Shown: positions 56,707 to 64,000 of the stretch, piece after piece
How the letters are laid out: the number at the start of each line of letters is the position of its first letter
Numbering within the stretch: the stretch's first letter is position 1
Assembly (NCBI RefSeq): GCF_002531755.2
Contig: NZ_CP034999.1
Coordinates: forward strand, 496,001 to 560,000
Source: Rhizobium acidisoli
GTDB taxonomy: Bacteria; Pseudomonadota; Alphaproteobacteria; Rhizobiales; Rhizobiaceae
Reading direction: 5' to 3'
DNA length: 64,000 bases
Position numbers and translations under genes: made by a program
The notes under the pieces: generated by a model
The model's database searches: none
What the model was told of the DNA's origin: nothing
Seen by the model: only the letters and a program-made list of their open reading frames with translations

Positions 56707-56957
56707 CAGACGACCTTTCGGCTATCCAGGATCATGCCAACCGTCTTTTCGATGGCGACGATGCTGGCAAAGGATTTACGGTTCAGCAGATTGTCGGGAA
56801 ACTCGATATCGAAAGCCTCTTCGATACGGAGCATGAGTTGCACCGACGCAAAGGAAGACAGCCCCGCCGCATAGAGATCGGCGTCGTCGGCAATCTGATC
56901 CATTGTGACGGGGAGCGCACCACACTTGGCCAGCAAATCGCGAATAGTCTCATTCAT
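56706..56957 (-). CDS. Acyl carrier protein (aminoacyl carrier)
   Basis: An 83-residue four-helix carrier protein. The phosphopantetheine Ser is Ser35 in LYAAGLSSFASVQLMLRIEEAFDIEFP (the usual DSL is changed to SSF). C-terminal part LLNRKSFASIVAIEKTV fits helix IV. It is the expected acceptor for the amino acid activated by the ligase two genes downstream. Its stop touches the start of the dehydrogenase gene. Confidence 0.88.
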   Translation of the reverse strand: MNETIRDLLAKCGALPVTMDQIADDADLYAAGLSSFASVQLMLRIEEAFDIEFPDNLLNRKSFASIVAIEKTVGMILDSRKVV

Positions 56958-57358
56958 CCTGGAGTCCCTCTAGGCAATCGCAAACACGGTAACGGCGTCT
57001 TATCCTGAGCCGAGAGGTAATAGTGAAAGGCCACCCAAGGGAGCGCCGATACTCGGAGGGTTTGACCCGGTTGGAGCGCGTCGGAGCATTCATTTGTCGC
57101 CCTCATGATACGCTTGCGACTGATAGCGTCCTTCCTGGCAATGATCGAACGCTTAGCCCTTTGGCGACCGCTCTGAGCGCGGCTAGACCGCCAGATGAGA
57201 AAGAGCATGCTTGCGAAATAAGCCACTTGAAGAAGGAGCCAAGCACCCATCGTTGTGACCATTACGATGCGGATGGAATGCGAGACGAAGTAGCTCGTTG
57301 GGGCGCTAGCGCCGACGACGAGCAGCACGAGGAGACAAAAGATTCTGAAGGGCAACAC
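56954..57358 (-). CDS. Small membrane protein, SyrA/ExoX-type exopolysaccharide repressor-like
   Basis: An open frame of 134 residues with two hydrophobic segments near the start (FRIFCLLVLLVVGASA and VMVTTMGAWLLLQVAYFASMLFLIW) followed by a basic stretch. The pattern, LLLQV.YF..MLFLIWR in particular, matches the rhizobial exopolysaccharide production repressor family (SyrA, ExoX, PsiA-like), small inner-membrane proteins that dampen EPS synthesis after translation. Family members are ~75-100 residues; the last ~40 residues here (SALPWVAFHYYLSAQ...) may be extra. It sits between fdxB and the carrier protein gene, in the same direction. Confidence 0.6.
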   Translation of the reverse strand: MLPFRIFCLLVLLVVGASAPTSYFVSHSIRIVMVTTMGAWLLLQVAYFASMLFLIWRSSRAQSGRQRAKRSIIARKDAISRKRIMRATNECSDALQPGQTLRVSALPWVAFHYYLSAQDKTPLPCLRLPRGTPG

Positions 57359-57382
57359 TGTTCTCCTGATTTGTTCGCAAGA

Positions 57383-57703
57383 TCACGCAGCAACCTTGTC
57401 TGCGGCAACATGAGTCTGGCAGTTCTTCGGGCAGACGCGGCCACAGGCTCCGTAGCCAATGCAACGGCCGGCATGGTCGACGACCCTCATCATGCGATTG
57501 AGCTCGCCATCGAAGTCGTCGTCCTGGCCGTCGCAGATGCCGAGGATTTCACCGGTGTCATCGATTCCGTGAAGGTGCATGACCTCGCGCGAGCAGACCT
57601 TAAAGCAGCGGCCGCAACCGATGCTGGTCGTGCCATCGATAGCGGTCAGATGTTCCGGCATCCATCTGGAGCCATAGCGGGTAACGAAAATTGGGCCCAT
57701 CAT
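57383..57703 (-). CDS. fdxB: Nif-associated ferredoxin III
   Basis: A 106-residue ferredoxin with two cysteine clusters, GCGRCFKVC and CIGYGACGRVCPKNC, enough for two 4Fe-4S centres, and a spacer with an Asp-rich loop (DGQDDDFDGE). It matches FdxB/ferredoxin III of nif operons, which gives electrons to nitrogenase or cofactor assembly. Start overlaps the DUF683 stop. Confidence 0.92.
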   Translation of the reverse strand: MMGPIFVTRYGSRWMPEHLTAIDGTTSIGCGRCFKVCSREVMHLHGIDDTGEILGICDGQDDDFDGELNRMMRVVDHAGRCIGYGACGRVCPKNCQTHVAADKVAA

Positions 57704-57903
57704 CGTGAGTTCTCCAATGCGCCGAGCTCTCGTTTCGCAGCCTCCAACTCGGCAAAAACCCCGAACGTCTGCTCGGCGAGCGCCTTGATCTCGGTCCAGT
57801 TGACCGGGAGGTCCTCGGCTAGGTCGTGCAATTCCATCTTCGCATTGCCCGCCCGCGACTGTAGCTTGCGGACTTTCTTCTGCAGTTCCTCAAGGTCTGA
57901 CAT
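57700..57903 (-). CDS. Small NifX-associated protein (DUF683/CCE_0567 type)
   Basis: A 67-residue, mostly helical protein (LEELQKKVRKLQSRAGNAKMELHDLAEDLPVNWTEI, PEQ-like tail). It is typical between the DUF269 protein and fdxB in rhizobial nif operons. It forms helical dimers; its role in nitrogen fixation is not settled. Confidence 0.9.
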   Translation of the reverse strand: MSDLEELQKKVRKLQSRAGNAKMELHDLAEDLPVNWTEIKALAEQTFGVFAELEAAKRELGALENSR

Positions 57904-57927
57904 GATCTCTCTCCTCGAAAACTGATT

Positions 57928-58416
57928 TCATGATGCCCGCGCCACATTGGGATAGACTTCGATGACTGCGATCGCATCGTCGACCAATTTTGTGCCCACC
58001 TCGGCGAGTTTGCCAAGCGTCTCAAAGCCGAACCGGTGGACATCGCGCAGGGTCTTCGACAGAACGACCAACCGTCCGGTTGTGAACAGCACGCGGCCGA
58101 AGCCCTCATGGCCGATCGTCATGATCGGCGACGCCAACAGGCCTGTGCACTCTTCGATCACAAGCCCCACGCAACTGTAAAAATTCTGGAGCCTCCACAG
58201 CACATCCGGATCGGGATCGCCGATGATCGGGATCTTACGGCGCTGCTCCTTGGTGAGGATGAAGTCGGCCAGCAGGTCAGCGTCCGATTTGCCTTCCCAC
58301 GCCCCATGGGCATCCTGAGCGCGGATGAGCCTTATGAGGCATCTGAGAAAAGGGGTGGCGAGATCCCCATCCTCGTTGATAGCAGGGCCATCCGTACTTC
58401 CTGTCAATGTACCCAT
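57928..58416 (-). CDS. NifX-associated protein (DUF269)
   Basis: A 162-residue protein with the DUF269 signature [31 protein letters not shown] and [35 protein letters not shown]. Always found in nif operons next to nifX; thought to help in FeMo-cofactor maturation. Three bases separate it from nifX. Confidence 0.92.
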   Translation of the reverse strand: MGTLTGSTDGPAINEDGDLATPFLRCLIRLIRAQDAHGAWEGKSDADLLADFILTKEQRRKIPIIGDPDPDVLWRLQNFYSCVGLVIEECTGLLASPIMTIGHEGFGRVLFTTGRLVVLSKTLRDVHRFGFETLGKLAEVGTKLVDDAIAVIEVYPNVARAS

Positions 58417-58419
58417 GTC

Positions 58420-58914
58420 CTAGTCCTCCTCATCGAAAGGCTTCTTTTCGGTGGCGCCTGCTTCGGCTAGCACCTTGCGCAACCAGGGCGGTGGAGTCGT
58501 CCTGAGCATCGCCCGAGTTTGGGACAGTACGTCTTCAATCAATTGAGCATCGGGTACTTTGATCGGGTGGATTTTGGCCGAAACGACCCTTGCTGCCGAA
58601 GGCCCGCCAATCGCCAGACAGAACAAGAGGTGACAGCCTTCCAATGCCTTCACCTTGGGGGCGATGCGATCGTCGCCCTCGTTCCGATGCATTCCGCTCT
58701 CATCGGAAACGTCTTCGAAACACAGGACTTCCACGAGTTTCCAATCGTCGGGACTGACGTCAAAGACCGCGAAGCGCTTGGCCGATCCGAAATGGGCGTC
58801 AAGACATTTCATATCTTGGGTGGCGATTGCTACGCGCAAGGCGCCAGCCTTCCGCTTCGGAGCTGCCGAATGAGCCCCGTCAGGGACAATGGAGAGGCGA
58901 CGGGCGGCGGTCAT
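58420..58914 (-). CDS. nifX: Nitrogenase cofactor carrier NifX
   Basis: A 164-residue protein: an N-terminal extension (MTAARRLSIVPDGAHSAA) then the dinitrogenase iron-molybdenum cofactor domain (LRVAIATQDMKCLDAHFGSAKRFAVFDVS, LLFCLAIGGPSAARVV). NifX holds FeMo-co precursors between NifEN and NifDK. Its start overlaps the nifN stop (ATGA). Confidence 0.95.
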   Translation of the reverse strand: MTAARRLSIVPDGAHSAAPKRKAGALRVAIATQDMKCLDAHFGSAKRFAVFDVSPDDWKLVEVLCFEDVSDESGMHRNEGDDRIAPKVKALEGCHLLFCLAIGGPSAARVVSAKIHPIKVPDAQLIEDVLSQTRAMLRTTPPPWLRKVLAEAGATEKKPFDEED

Positions 58915-60266
58915 CTAGCCAGTTCTCCTTTGCGCGAGGGATCAAGCGATCCAGGACACGGCGCGCGCTGATTGGCCTGGAAGATGTTGGAAACATCGAA
59001 GATCAGGTCGCGCGTTCCCTGATAGAGACTTGTGATCTTATGCTGGCTGCCGAGTCGGTCGAAAATCGGGAAGCCCACCCGCATAAGCGGAATGCCAAGG
59101 CGCTCCGCCGCTTGTCGTCCATGCGAATGCGTAACAAGAAGATCAGCGTCGACGGCAAGTTCTTCGAGATCGCCAACATCACCCACCTGGAGCGATTCGA
59201 CCGGCATTTCCTGGATTATTTTTGAAGTGCCGGTCGTGGTGACTGCCGCCGTAATCTTGGCGCCCATGCCGGTGAAGAAGGTAGCGAATTGGTAGAGCTG
59301 GTCCGGCTCCGCAGCAATTGCGATCTTCTTGCCACCGAAATGGAAATGCCCGTCGAGCAGGGCGTCCTGCAGCTGTGCTCGGCGACGGCGAATGTTTGCT
59401 GGCACCGGCGCACTTGAGATCCTTGAAAGCAACGAGACGAACCGGTCGGCTCTTTTCAATCCGGTCAGCGACTGGAACAATACGTAGGGCACTCCCGTCT
59501 GGGTCCGCAGTAACTCTGCGGGGCGGCGCATATGCTCGCCGATCGCGATACATTGTGTCGCCGTGCCAAGCTCTTGGATCTCGGCGACGGGAGTACCGCC
59601 ATAGGTGGTCGGCACCCAACGATCGTCGGGCACCGTGCCGTCGAGCGAGCCGGAAATGTCCGGCAGGATTACCGGCTTCAGACCGAAGCTTTCGGCCGTT
59701 TCGCGCAGAAGCTCGATGTCGGCGACTGTCACATGCCATCCTGGTAGGATCGCAATCTTCTTTTGGTCGCGGCTCTGCTCGCCTTGCGTTGTGATGCGCT
59801 CGATCATAGAGGTGACGGCCTTAGCCCATCCCTCTTCGATCGCTCCCTCGAAATCCGGTGTGCTCGCCAGCACGATTTCCGTACCCGCAAGCTCATCGGC
59901 ACGATCCCGCCTGATGTTGGTGAGATCGCCTGCAAAATCTTCGCCGCGGGTTTCCACCAGGGCTGTCGTGCAGATTCCGATCAACTTTGGTTTTGCGCGC
60001 CTCTTGAGATTGAGTATCGCCTCTTCCAGATTGCCTGCGCCGCCGAGGATCGTCGCCACTGCGTCCAATGCCGTTGTCTGCAAGGGAATGGCTTCCTTGA
60101 AGTGCCGGACTAAAAGTACGAGAGCTAGACTGGTGCAGCCCTGGCTGCCGTGGAACAGCGGCACTGCACGCTCGACGCCAAGAAAGGCGAGCGCGGCGCC
60201 GAGCGGCTGCGACGATTTCAGCGGATTGACCGCAGCTGATTTGGTCTGGGGAAAGACTTGAACCAT
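58911..60266 (-). CDS. nifN: Nitrogenase cofactor scaffold NifN
   Basis: A 451-residue member of the nitrogenase component 1 family: NPLKSSQPLGAALAFLG, FHGSQGCTSLALVLLVRHFKE (Cys of the cluster site), ICTTALVETRGEDF, and RVGFPIFDRLGSQHK near the end. With NifE it forms the tetramer on which the FeMo-cofactor precursor matures. Nine bases separate it from nifE. Length normal. Confidence 0.96.
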   Translation of the reverse strand: MVQVFPQTKSAAVNPLKSSQPLGAALAFLGVERAVPLFHGSQGCTSLALVLLVRHFKEAIPLQTTALDAVATILGGAGNLEEAILNLKRRAKPKLIGICTTALVETRGEDFAGDLTNIRRDRADELAGTEIVLASTPDFEGAIEEGWAKAVTSMIERITTQGEQSRDQKKIAILPGWHVTVADIELLRETAESFGLKPVILPDISGSLDGTVPDDRWVPTTYGGTPVAEIQELGTATQCIAIGEHMRRPAELLRTQTGVPYVLFQSLTGLKRADRFVSLLSRISSAPVPANIRRRRAQLQDALLDGHFHFGGKKIAIAAEPDQLYQFATFFTGMGAKITAAVTTTGTSKIIQEMPVESLQVGDVGDLEELAVDADLLVTHSHGRQAAERLGIPLMRVGFPIFDRLGSQHKITSLYQGTRDLIFDVSNIFQANQRAPCPGSLDPSRKGELAR

Positions 60267-60275
60267 CGGCTTTCC

Positions 60276-61766
60276 TCAACGCTTGCCGAAGCTGCCGGCG
60301 ACCGCGCCGACAAAGTTTTGCAAGGCGTACCCAGTCTCGTTCTCGCTCTTGGTATTCGTCAGTTCTTCTTCCACCGCATGCTGGCATTCCCACGGTGCCG
60401 GCTCCCGCACCTCCATCCAGATCGGATTGTGAATAGCAAGATCGATCTGGCGAACGAGCTCCACCATGCCGTCATAGCCGGCATAGGGGTGGTGGCGTTC
60501 CTGGTTGATATCGAGCCAAGGTGTCTTGGCCTTCAGCGCGATGAATTGCGTGCGCCCGCCAGACAACATGATGTCGGCTTTACCGTCGGCGAGCATGTTA
60601 TAAAGCTCGCGCGGCGCCATCGACTCGAACAGGTGGTTTTCGTCTTTCAGGAGTTGCTTGATACGTTCCTTGTCTTCAGGCGTGGATTTCTTGACCGAGG
60701 TGCCGACGATCTCGATGCCCACCTCCATCAGCGCATGGACAACCGACCAGGACTTGACGCCGCCGGTGTTGAGCAACACGCGCTTGCCTTCAAGCCTTGG
60801 TCGATATGCTGCGAGTTTCATCCAGGCAATCGCCTCCTCCTCCGCGATCAATGCCTCGGTGCGCTCGAGGATTTCGGGATCCGCCCCCTGCGTCACGAGC
60901 AGCTTGGCGATCTGTCTGAGTGCTTCCGAGGTGTCGGTAATTCCGTAAAAGGAGCCTTCGAAGAATGGGATATCCCAGAGCTCCTCCATTTTGCGGGCGA
61001 GGTTGATGAGTGCTGTCGAGCACACCAACATGGACGCCTTGGCGCGATGCGCAGAAGCAATGTCAAGATATCGAGCGTCTCCTGGAATGCAGGCCCTTAC
61101 TCTGATCCCCAGCCGGTCAAGAAGCGGCTTCACCAGCCAAAACTCGCCGGATAGGTTGAACTCACCAATGATATTGATGTCGTAGGCGGTCACGTCGTTC
61201 GGCTCTACGCTACCGATCACATGATCGAGCAACGCTTCACCGGCGAGCTTGTTGCCAAGGTTCTTGGAGCCGGCAAAGCCCGGTGCGTTGACCGGCACCA
61301 CCGGAAGACCGAATTTTTCCGCGGCCCGCTTGCAGACGGCCTCGATGTCGTCGCCGATCAATGCTGTCACACAGGTCGAATAGACGAAGACCGCCGGTGG
61401 AGCATAGGCCTCCTTGATCTCGCGGATTGCTTTATAAAGTTTCCGCTCGCCGTGCCCCATCACCACTTCGGTTTCAGTGAGGTCGGTCGTGAAGCTCGTT
61501 CGCCAGAGCGTTGGACCTGAGGAAGCCGATCCTCGGTTGTCCCAGGAATTGCCCTCACAGCCGAGAGGCCCGTGGATCAGGTGCGCGACGTCGGTGACGG
61601 GCTGCAGCACGATCTTGGCGCCATCGAAAGCGCATCCGCCGGCTGCCGCCCCGGGGATCAGCGGCTTCGAGCAGCCGTTCTTACGCGCCTTGGAATCCTT
61701 GCTGCGGTTCTTCTCGCAGGCAGGCTCGTCGAAGACATCCTGGACTTTAGCATTGAGCGAGGGCAT
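60276..61766 (-). CDS. nifE: Nitrogenase cofactor scaffold NifE
   Basis: A 496-residue protein from ATG 61766 (MPSLNAKVQDVFDEPACEKN), with ggagacc upstream, chosen over ATG 61778. Cluster cysteines are seen in CSKPLIPGAAAGGCAFDGA, HGPLGCEGNSWDNR and VYSTCVTALIGDDI. Forms the NifEN scaffold with NifN. Second scaffold gene of the operon behind nifK. Confidence 0.96.
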   Translation of the reverse strand: MPSLNAKVQDVFDEPACEKNRSKDSKARKNGCSKPLIPGAAAGGCAFDGAKIVLQPVTDVAHLIHGPLGCEGNSWDNRGSASSGPTLWRTSFTTDLTETEVVMGHGERKLYKAIREIKEAYAPPAVFVYSTCVTALIGDDIEAVCKRAAEKFGLPVVPVNAPGFAGSKNLGNKLAGEALLDHVIGSVEPNDVTAYDINIIGEFNLSGEFWLVKPLLDRLGIRVRACIPGDARYLDIASAHRAKASMLVCSTALINLARKMEELWDIPFFEGSFYGITDTSEALRQIAKLLVTQGADPEILERTEALIAEEEAIAWMKLAAYRPRLEGKRVLLNTGGVKSWSVVHALMEVGIEIVGTSVKKSTPEDKERIKQLLKDENHLFESMAPRELYNMLADGKADIMLSGGRTQFIALKAKTPWLDINQERHHPYAGYDGMVELVRQIDLAIHNPIWMEVREPAPWECQHAVEEELTNTKSENETGYALQNFVGAVAGSFGKR

Positions 61767-61789
61767 TGCGGTCTCCAAGTTCAGATGAA

Positions 61790-61817
61790 GGCGGCCGGCC
61801 TCGCAAGGCCGACCGCC
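61790..61817 (-). promoter_or_regulatory. Strong GC-rich hairpin between nifK and nifE
   Basis: ggcggccggcct and aggccgaccgcc pair with one mismatch around a 4-base loop. There is no T-run, so it is more likely an RNA-stability or partial attenuation element that sets nifHDK above nifEN than a full terminator. Confidence 0.5.
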
Positions 61818-61824
61818 GCCGCTC

Positions 61825-63366
61825 CTAGCGGGTCAGGTCGTAAGAATAGTCCGTCACACCCGGCTCGCTCGTCTCGCGATCGAGCTTGTCGAAGATCTTG
61901 TCGAGGATCGTCGTCACGACGCGCAGGCCGCCCTGGTAGCCCATGAGCGGGAAACGGTGGTGATGGTGCCGGTCGAATATCGGAAAGCTCAGCCGGATCA
62001 ATGGGGTGCCGGTGTCGCGCTCAAGATACTTGCCATAGGAATTGCCGATCATAAGATCTACCGGCTCGGTAAAGAGCAGCGAGCGCAACGCCCACAGGTC
62101 CTTGCCCGCCCAGACCTGGGAAGCCTTGCCGAAGGGCGAGGATGCGAGCAACGCCTTCATCTCGGCTTCCCAGGCCGACGTGCCGTTGGTAGCAAGGCAG
62201 TGGGTCGGCTCACCGCCGGTTTCCAAGACAAACCGGGCAACAGCGTAGACGAAGTCAGGATCGCCGTAGATCGCGTATTTCTTCCCGTGCAGCCAGGCCT
62301 GGCTATCTGCCATAGCGTCGACGAGACGGCCGCGCTCCAGGCCGAGTGCCGGAGGAATTTCCTTGCCGGTAATCTCCGAGACCTTCATCAGGAATTCGTC
62401 GGTCGCCTGGACACCCAGCGGATAATGGAACGAGGCCGTAGCCTGACCGACCTCCTTGCAATATTCCAGCGTTTTGCGCGTGCTATAGTGCTGCAGCGAC
62501 AGGGTCGCTTCGGCGTTCAACGCCGTTTTCACGTCTTCGATCTTCGTGCCGCCGTCATACATGCGGTACGTACCGTCAGACGGCGTGTCGAACTGGTCGG
62601 AGGCATCCTGGATGAAGATGTAGGATACGCCCATCATGTCGAGCAGGCGCTTCAGTTCGCGGTTGTTGCCGACGCAGAAGCCGTCGAAGCCGGGAATGAT
62701 GTTGATGGCTTGGGCAACCTCCTTCCGCTCGTTGCCTTTCCAGAAGTTCTCCAGAATGCCCTTGATCATGCCGTCATAGCCATCGACGTGGCTGCCGACG
62801 AAGGCAGGTGTGTGAGCGAAAGGAACATCGAAGTCGTGCGGGACCGACCCTTCGTTCTTTGCGTTTTCGATGAAGCTGTGAAGGTCGTCTCCAATGACTT
62901 CGGCCATGCAGGTGGTCGAGACGGCGATCATCTTCGGATCGTAGAGCTTGTATGTATTGGCGAGCCCGTCGACCATGTTCTTCAACCCGCCGAACACCGC
63001 CGCGTCCTCCGTCATCGAGGACGAGACCGCCGATGAAGGCTCCTTGAAGTGACGCGACAGATGCGAACGGTAATAGGCGACGCAGCCCTGGCTGCCGTGG
63101 ACGAAGGACATCGTTTGCTCAAAGCCTGCGGCTGCGAAGACGGCACCGAGCGGCTGGCAGGCTTTGGCCGGGTTCACGACCAGGGCTTTGCGGCCCAGGT
63201 TCTTTTCGCGATACTCCCAGGTCTTCGTGAAGTCGTTTTGATCGGCAACGACCTGATCCGGGTGGGGGCATTCGAAATTGGCTTTCTTCTCGGCGAGCAT
63301 CTGCCTGTATTCCGGCTCGCGGAACAGGGGAGCATGATCGAGAACTTTTTCCGCCGACTGCGGCAT
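61825..63366 (-). CDS. nifK: Nitrogenase MoFe protein beta chain NifK
   Basis: A 513-residue protein; start ATG 63366 ([15 protein letters not shown]) has gaaaggtg upstream and fits known N-termini, so the longer open frame to 63420 is not used. P-cluster cysteines occur in [28 protein letters not shown] and [14 protein letters not shown], with the conserved C-terminal YSYDLTR. Pairs with NifD in the dinitrogenase tetramer. Confidence 0.97.
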   Translation of the reverse strand: MPQSAEKVLDHAPLFREPEYRQMLAEKKANFECPHPDQVVADQNDFTKTWEYREKNLGRKALVVNPAKACQPLGAVFAAAGFEQTMSFVHGSQGCVAYYRSHLSRHFKEPSSAVSSSMTEDAAVFGGLKNMVDGLANTYKLYDPKMIAVSTTCMAEVIGDDLHSFIENAKNEGSVPHDFDVPFAHTPAFVGSHVDGYDGMIKGILENFWKGNERKEVAQAINIIPGFDGFCVGNNRELKRLLDMMGVSYIFIQDASDQFDTPSDGTYRMYDGGTKIEDVKTALNAEATLSLQHYSTRKTLEYCKEVGQATASFHYPLGVQATDEFLMKVSEITGKEIPPALGLERGRLVDAMADSQAWLHGKKYAIYGDPDFVYAVARFVLETGGEPTHCLATNGTSAWEAEMKALLASSPFGKASQVWAGKDLWALRSLLFTEPVDLMIGNSYGKYLERDTGTPLIRLSFPIFDRHHHHRFPLMGYQGGLRVVTTILDKIFDKLDRETSEPGVTDYSYDLTR

Positions 63367-63456
63367 AGTAAGCACCTTTCTTTTCATCGCGCCGCACCGG
63401 TGGCGGCAATGGGATGTCATCTGTCACGAGTGCGGATCAAGGCCGATGGAAGGGCC

Positions 63457-63483
63457 TGGCCTGCCCCTTCCCAAGACAGGCCA
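63457..63483 (-). promoter_or_regulatory. Hairpin between nifD and nifK
   Basis: tggcctg and caggcca form a 7-bp stem with a 13-base loop right after the nifD stop codon. Probably a transcript-stabilising structure; no T-run. Confidence 0.35.
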
Positions 63484-63488
63484 AGCTC

Positions 63489-64000
63489 TCATTCGGCCGC
63501 AACCGCCTCAGCTGGCGCGGCCTTTTTTTTCCAGGGGACGTCGTAGAGATCCCACACCGGATTATTGATGGCCAGATCCATGTCGCGGGCGAATATGGCA
63601 AAGCCGTCATAGCCGTGATAGGGGCCCGAATAATCCCAGGAGTGCATCTGGCGGAAGGGGATGCCCATCTTCTGCACCGGATACTTCTCTTTGATGCCGG
63701 ACCCAACAAGGTCGGGGCGGATGCCTTCGATGAACTTTTCCAGCTCGTAACCGGTCACGTCGTCATAGATCAGCGTACCCTTGTTCACATAATGGCCGGT
63801 GCGCTGATAGTCGTCGTTGTGGGCGAACTCGTAGCCGGTGCCGACGATCCGCATGCCGAGGTCCTCATAGGCCGTGATGACGTGGCGAGGACGCAGGCCG
63901 CCGACATAGAGCATCACCGTCTTGCCTTCGAGGCGCGGCCGGTACTTGTCGACGACAGCATCGACCAGGGGCCGGTACTTGGTGATGACAGCCTCGGTCT
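63489..64000 (-). CDS. nifD: Nitrogenase MoFe protein alpha chain NifD, C-terminal part, cut by window edge
   Basis: The frame is open to base 64000. The last ~170 residues of NifD are visible: [24 protein letters not shown], the [12 protein letters not shown] stretch, and [22 protein letters not shown] with the His that binds molybdenum of the FeMo-cofactor. C-terminus ends APAEAVAAE. The rest and nifH should lie to the right. Confidence 0.97.
   Translation of the reverse strand, partial: TEAVITKYRPLVDAVVDKYRPRLEGKTVMLYVGGLRPRHVITAYEDLGMRIVGTGYEFAHNDDYQRTGHYVNKGTLIYDDVTGYELEKFIEGIRPDLVGSGIKEKYPVQKMGIPFRQMHSWDYSGPYHGYDGFAIFARDMDLAINNPVWDLYDVPWKKKAAPAEAVAAE

Noticed and set aside
61957..63036. 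359-residue open frame on the plus strand
   Set aside because: Shadow of nifK; GC-rich codon bias opens the opposite strand.
1..64000. CRISPR arrays, rRNA and tRNA genes
   Set aside because: No regularly spaced short repeats and no rRNA or tRNA-like sequences were seen on either strand.

Overview
The window looks like a symbiotic plasmid or symbiosis island of a nitrogen-fixing rhizobium (alphaproteobacterium, Rhizobium/Sinorhizobium type). It carries a nif operon (nifD to fdxB, minus strand, running off the right edge), a NopD-like type III effector, a TtsI-like regulator and a catabolic locus that resembles the y4t/y4u genes of Sinorhizobium fredii NGR234. Between them lie many insertion sequences and decayed genes. 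Species cannot be fixed from the sequence alone.

Layout. 1-5.3 kb: two copies of a NopD-like SUMO-protease effector gene, the first cut by the window edge, the second complete. 5.3-16.5 kb: IS graveyard (IS481, IS1202/ISNCY-like and IS30 copies and relics) with an MFS exporter, a plasmid-type hypothetical gene and a broken GNAT acetyltransferase. 16.3-23.3 kb: amino-acid catabolism, with a broken glutamate dehydrogenase, CoA-transferase subunits (A frameshifted), an aldehyde dehydrogenase, a class III aminotransferase and a divergent Lrp/AsnC regulator. 23.4-27.2 kb: an intact IS66 with a perfect 8-bp target duplication inside an IS5-type element, itself next to an IS630 relic. 27.3-37.5 kb: uptake and breakdown of an unknown amino-acid-like compound (M24 hydrolase, Asp/Glu racemase-like protein, PLP decarboxylase, GntR regulator, M20 peptidase, polar amino acid ABC transporter). 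38-44 kb: IS66, sulfatase, IS481, IS630, group II intron, IS3 and IS5/IS1182-type pieces around an ATP-grasp ligase. 44.3-51.1 kb: an alpha-oxoamine-synthase-like enzyme, a second GntR regulator paralogous to the first, the TtsI-like regulator, an aspartokinase, a frameshifted aspartate-semialdehyde dehydrogenase and an ACC deaminase pseudogene. 51.1-57 kb: a decayed GH2 glycosidase gene followed by an intact cassette of DUF1839 protein, amino acid:[carrier protein] ligase, acyl-CoA dehydrogenase and acyl carrier protein. 57-64 kb: a SyrA/ExoX-like membrane protein, fdxB, DUF683, DUF269, nifX, nifN, nifE, nifK and the 3' part of nifD.

How the genes may work together. The nif genes encode nitrogenase MoFe protein and cofactor assembly. 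NopD and the TtsI-like regulator belong to the host-range secretion regulon. The two paralogous GntR regulators, one in a transport/catabolism locus and one beside an ATP-grasp ligase and an oxoamine-synthase-like enzyme, suggest a paired make-and-use system for a small amino-acid-derived molecule. That is inference. The carrier-protein aminoacylation cassette joined to the nif operon is the second candidate for little-described chemistry. A notable share of the accessory genes carries frameshifts, which means either ongoing decay or sequence errors.
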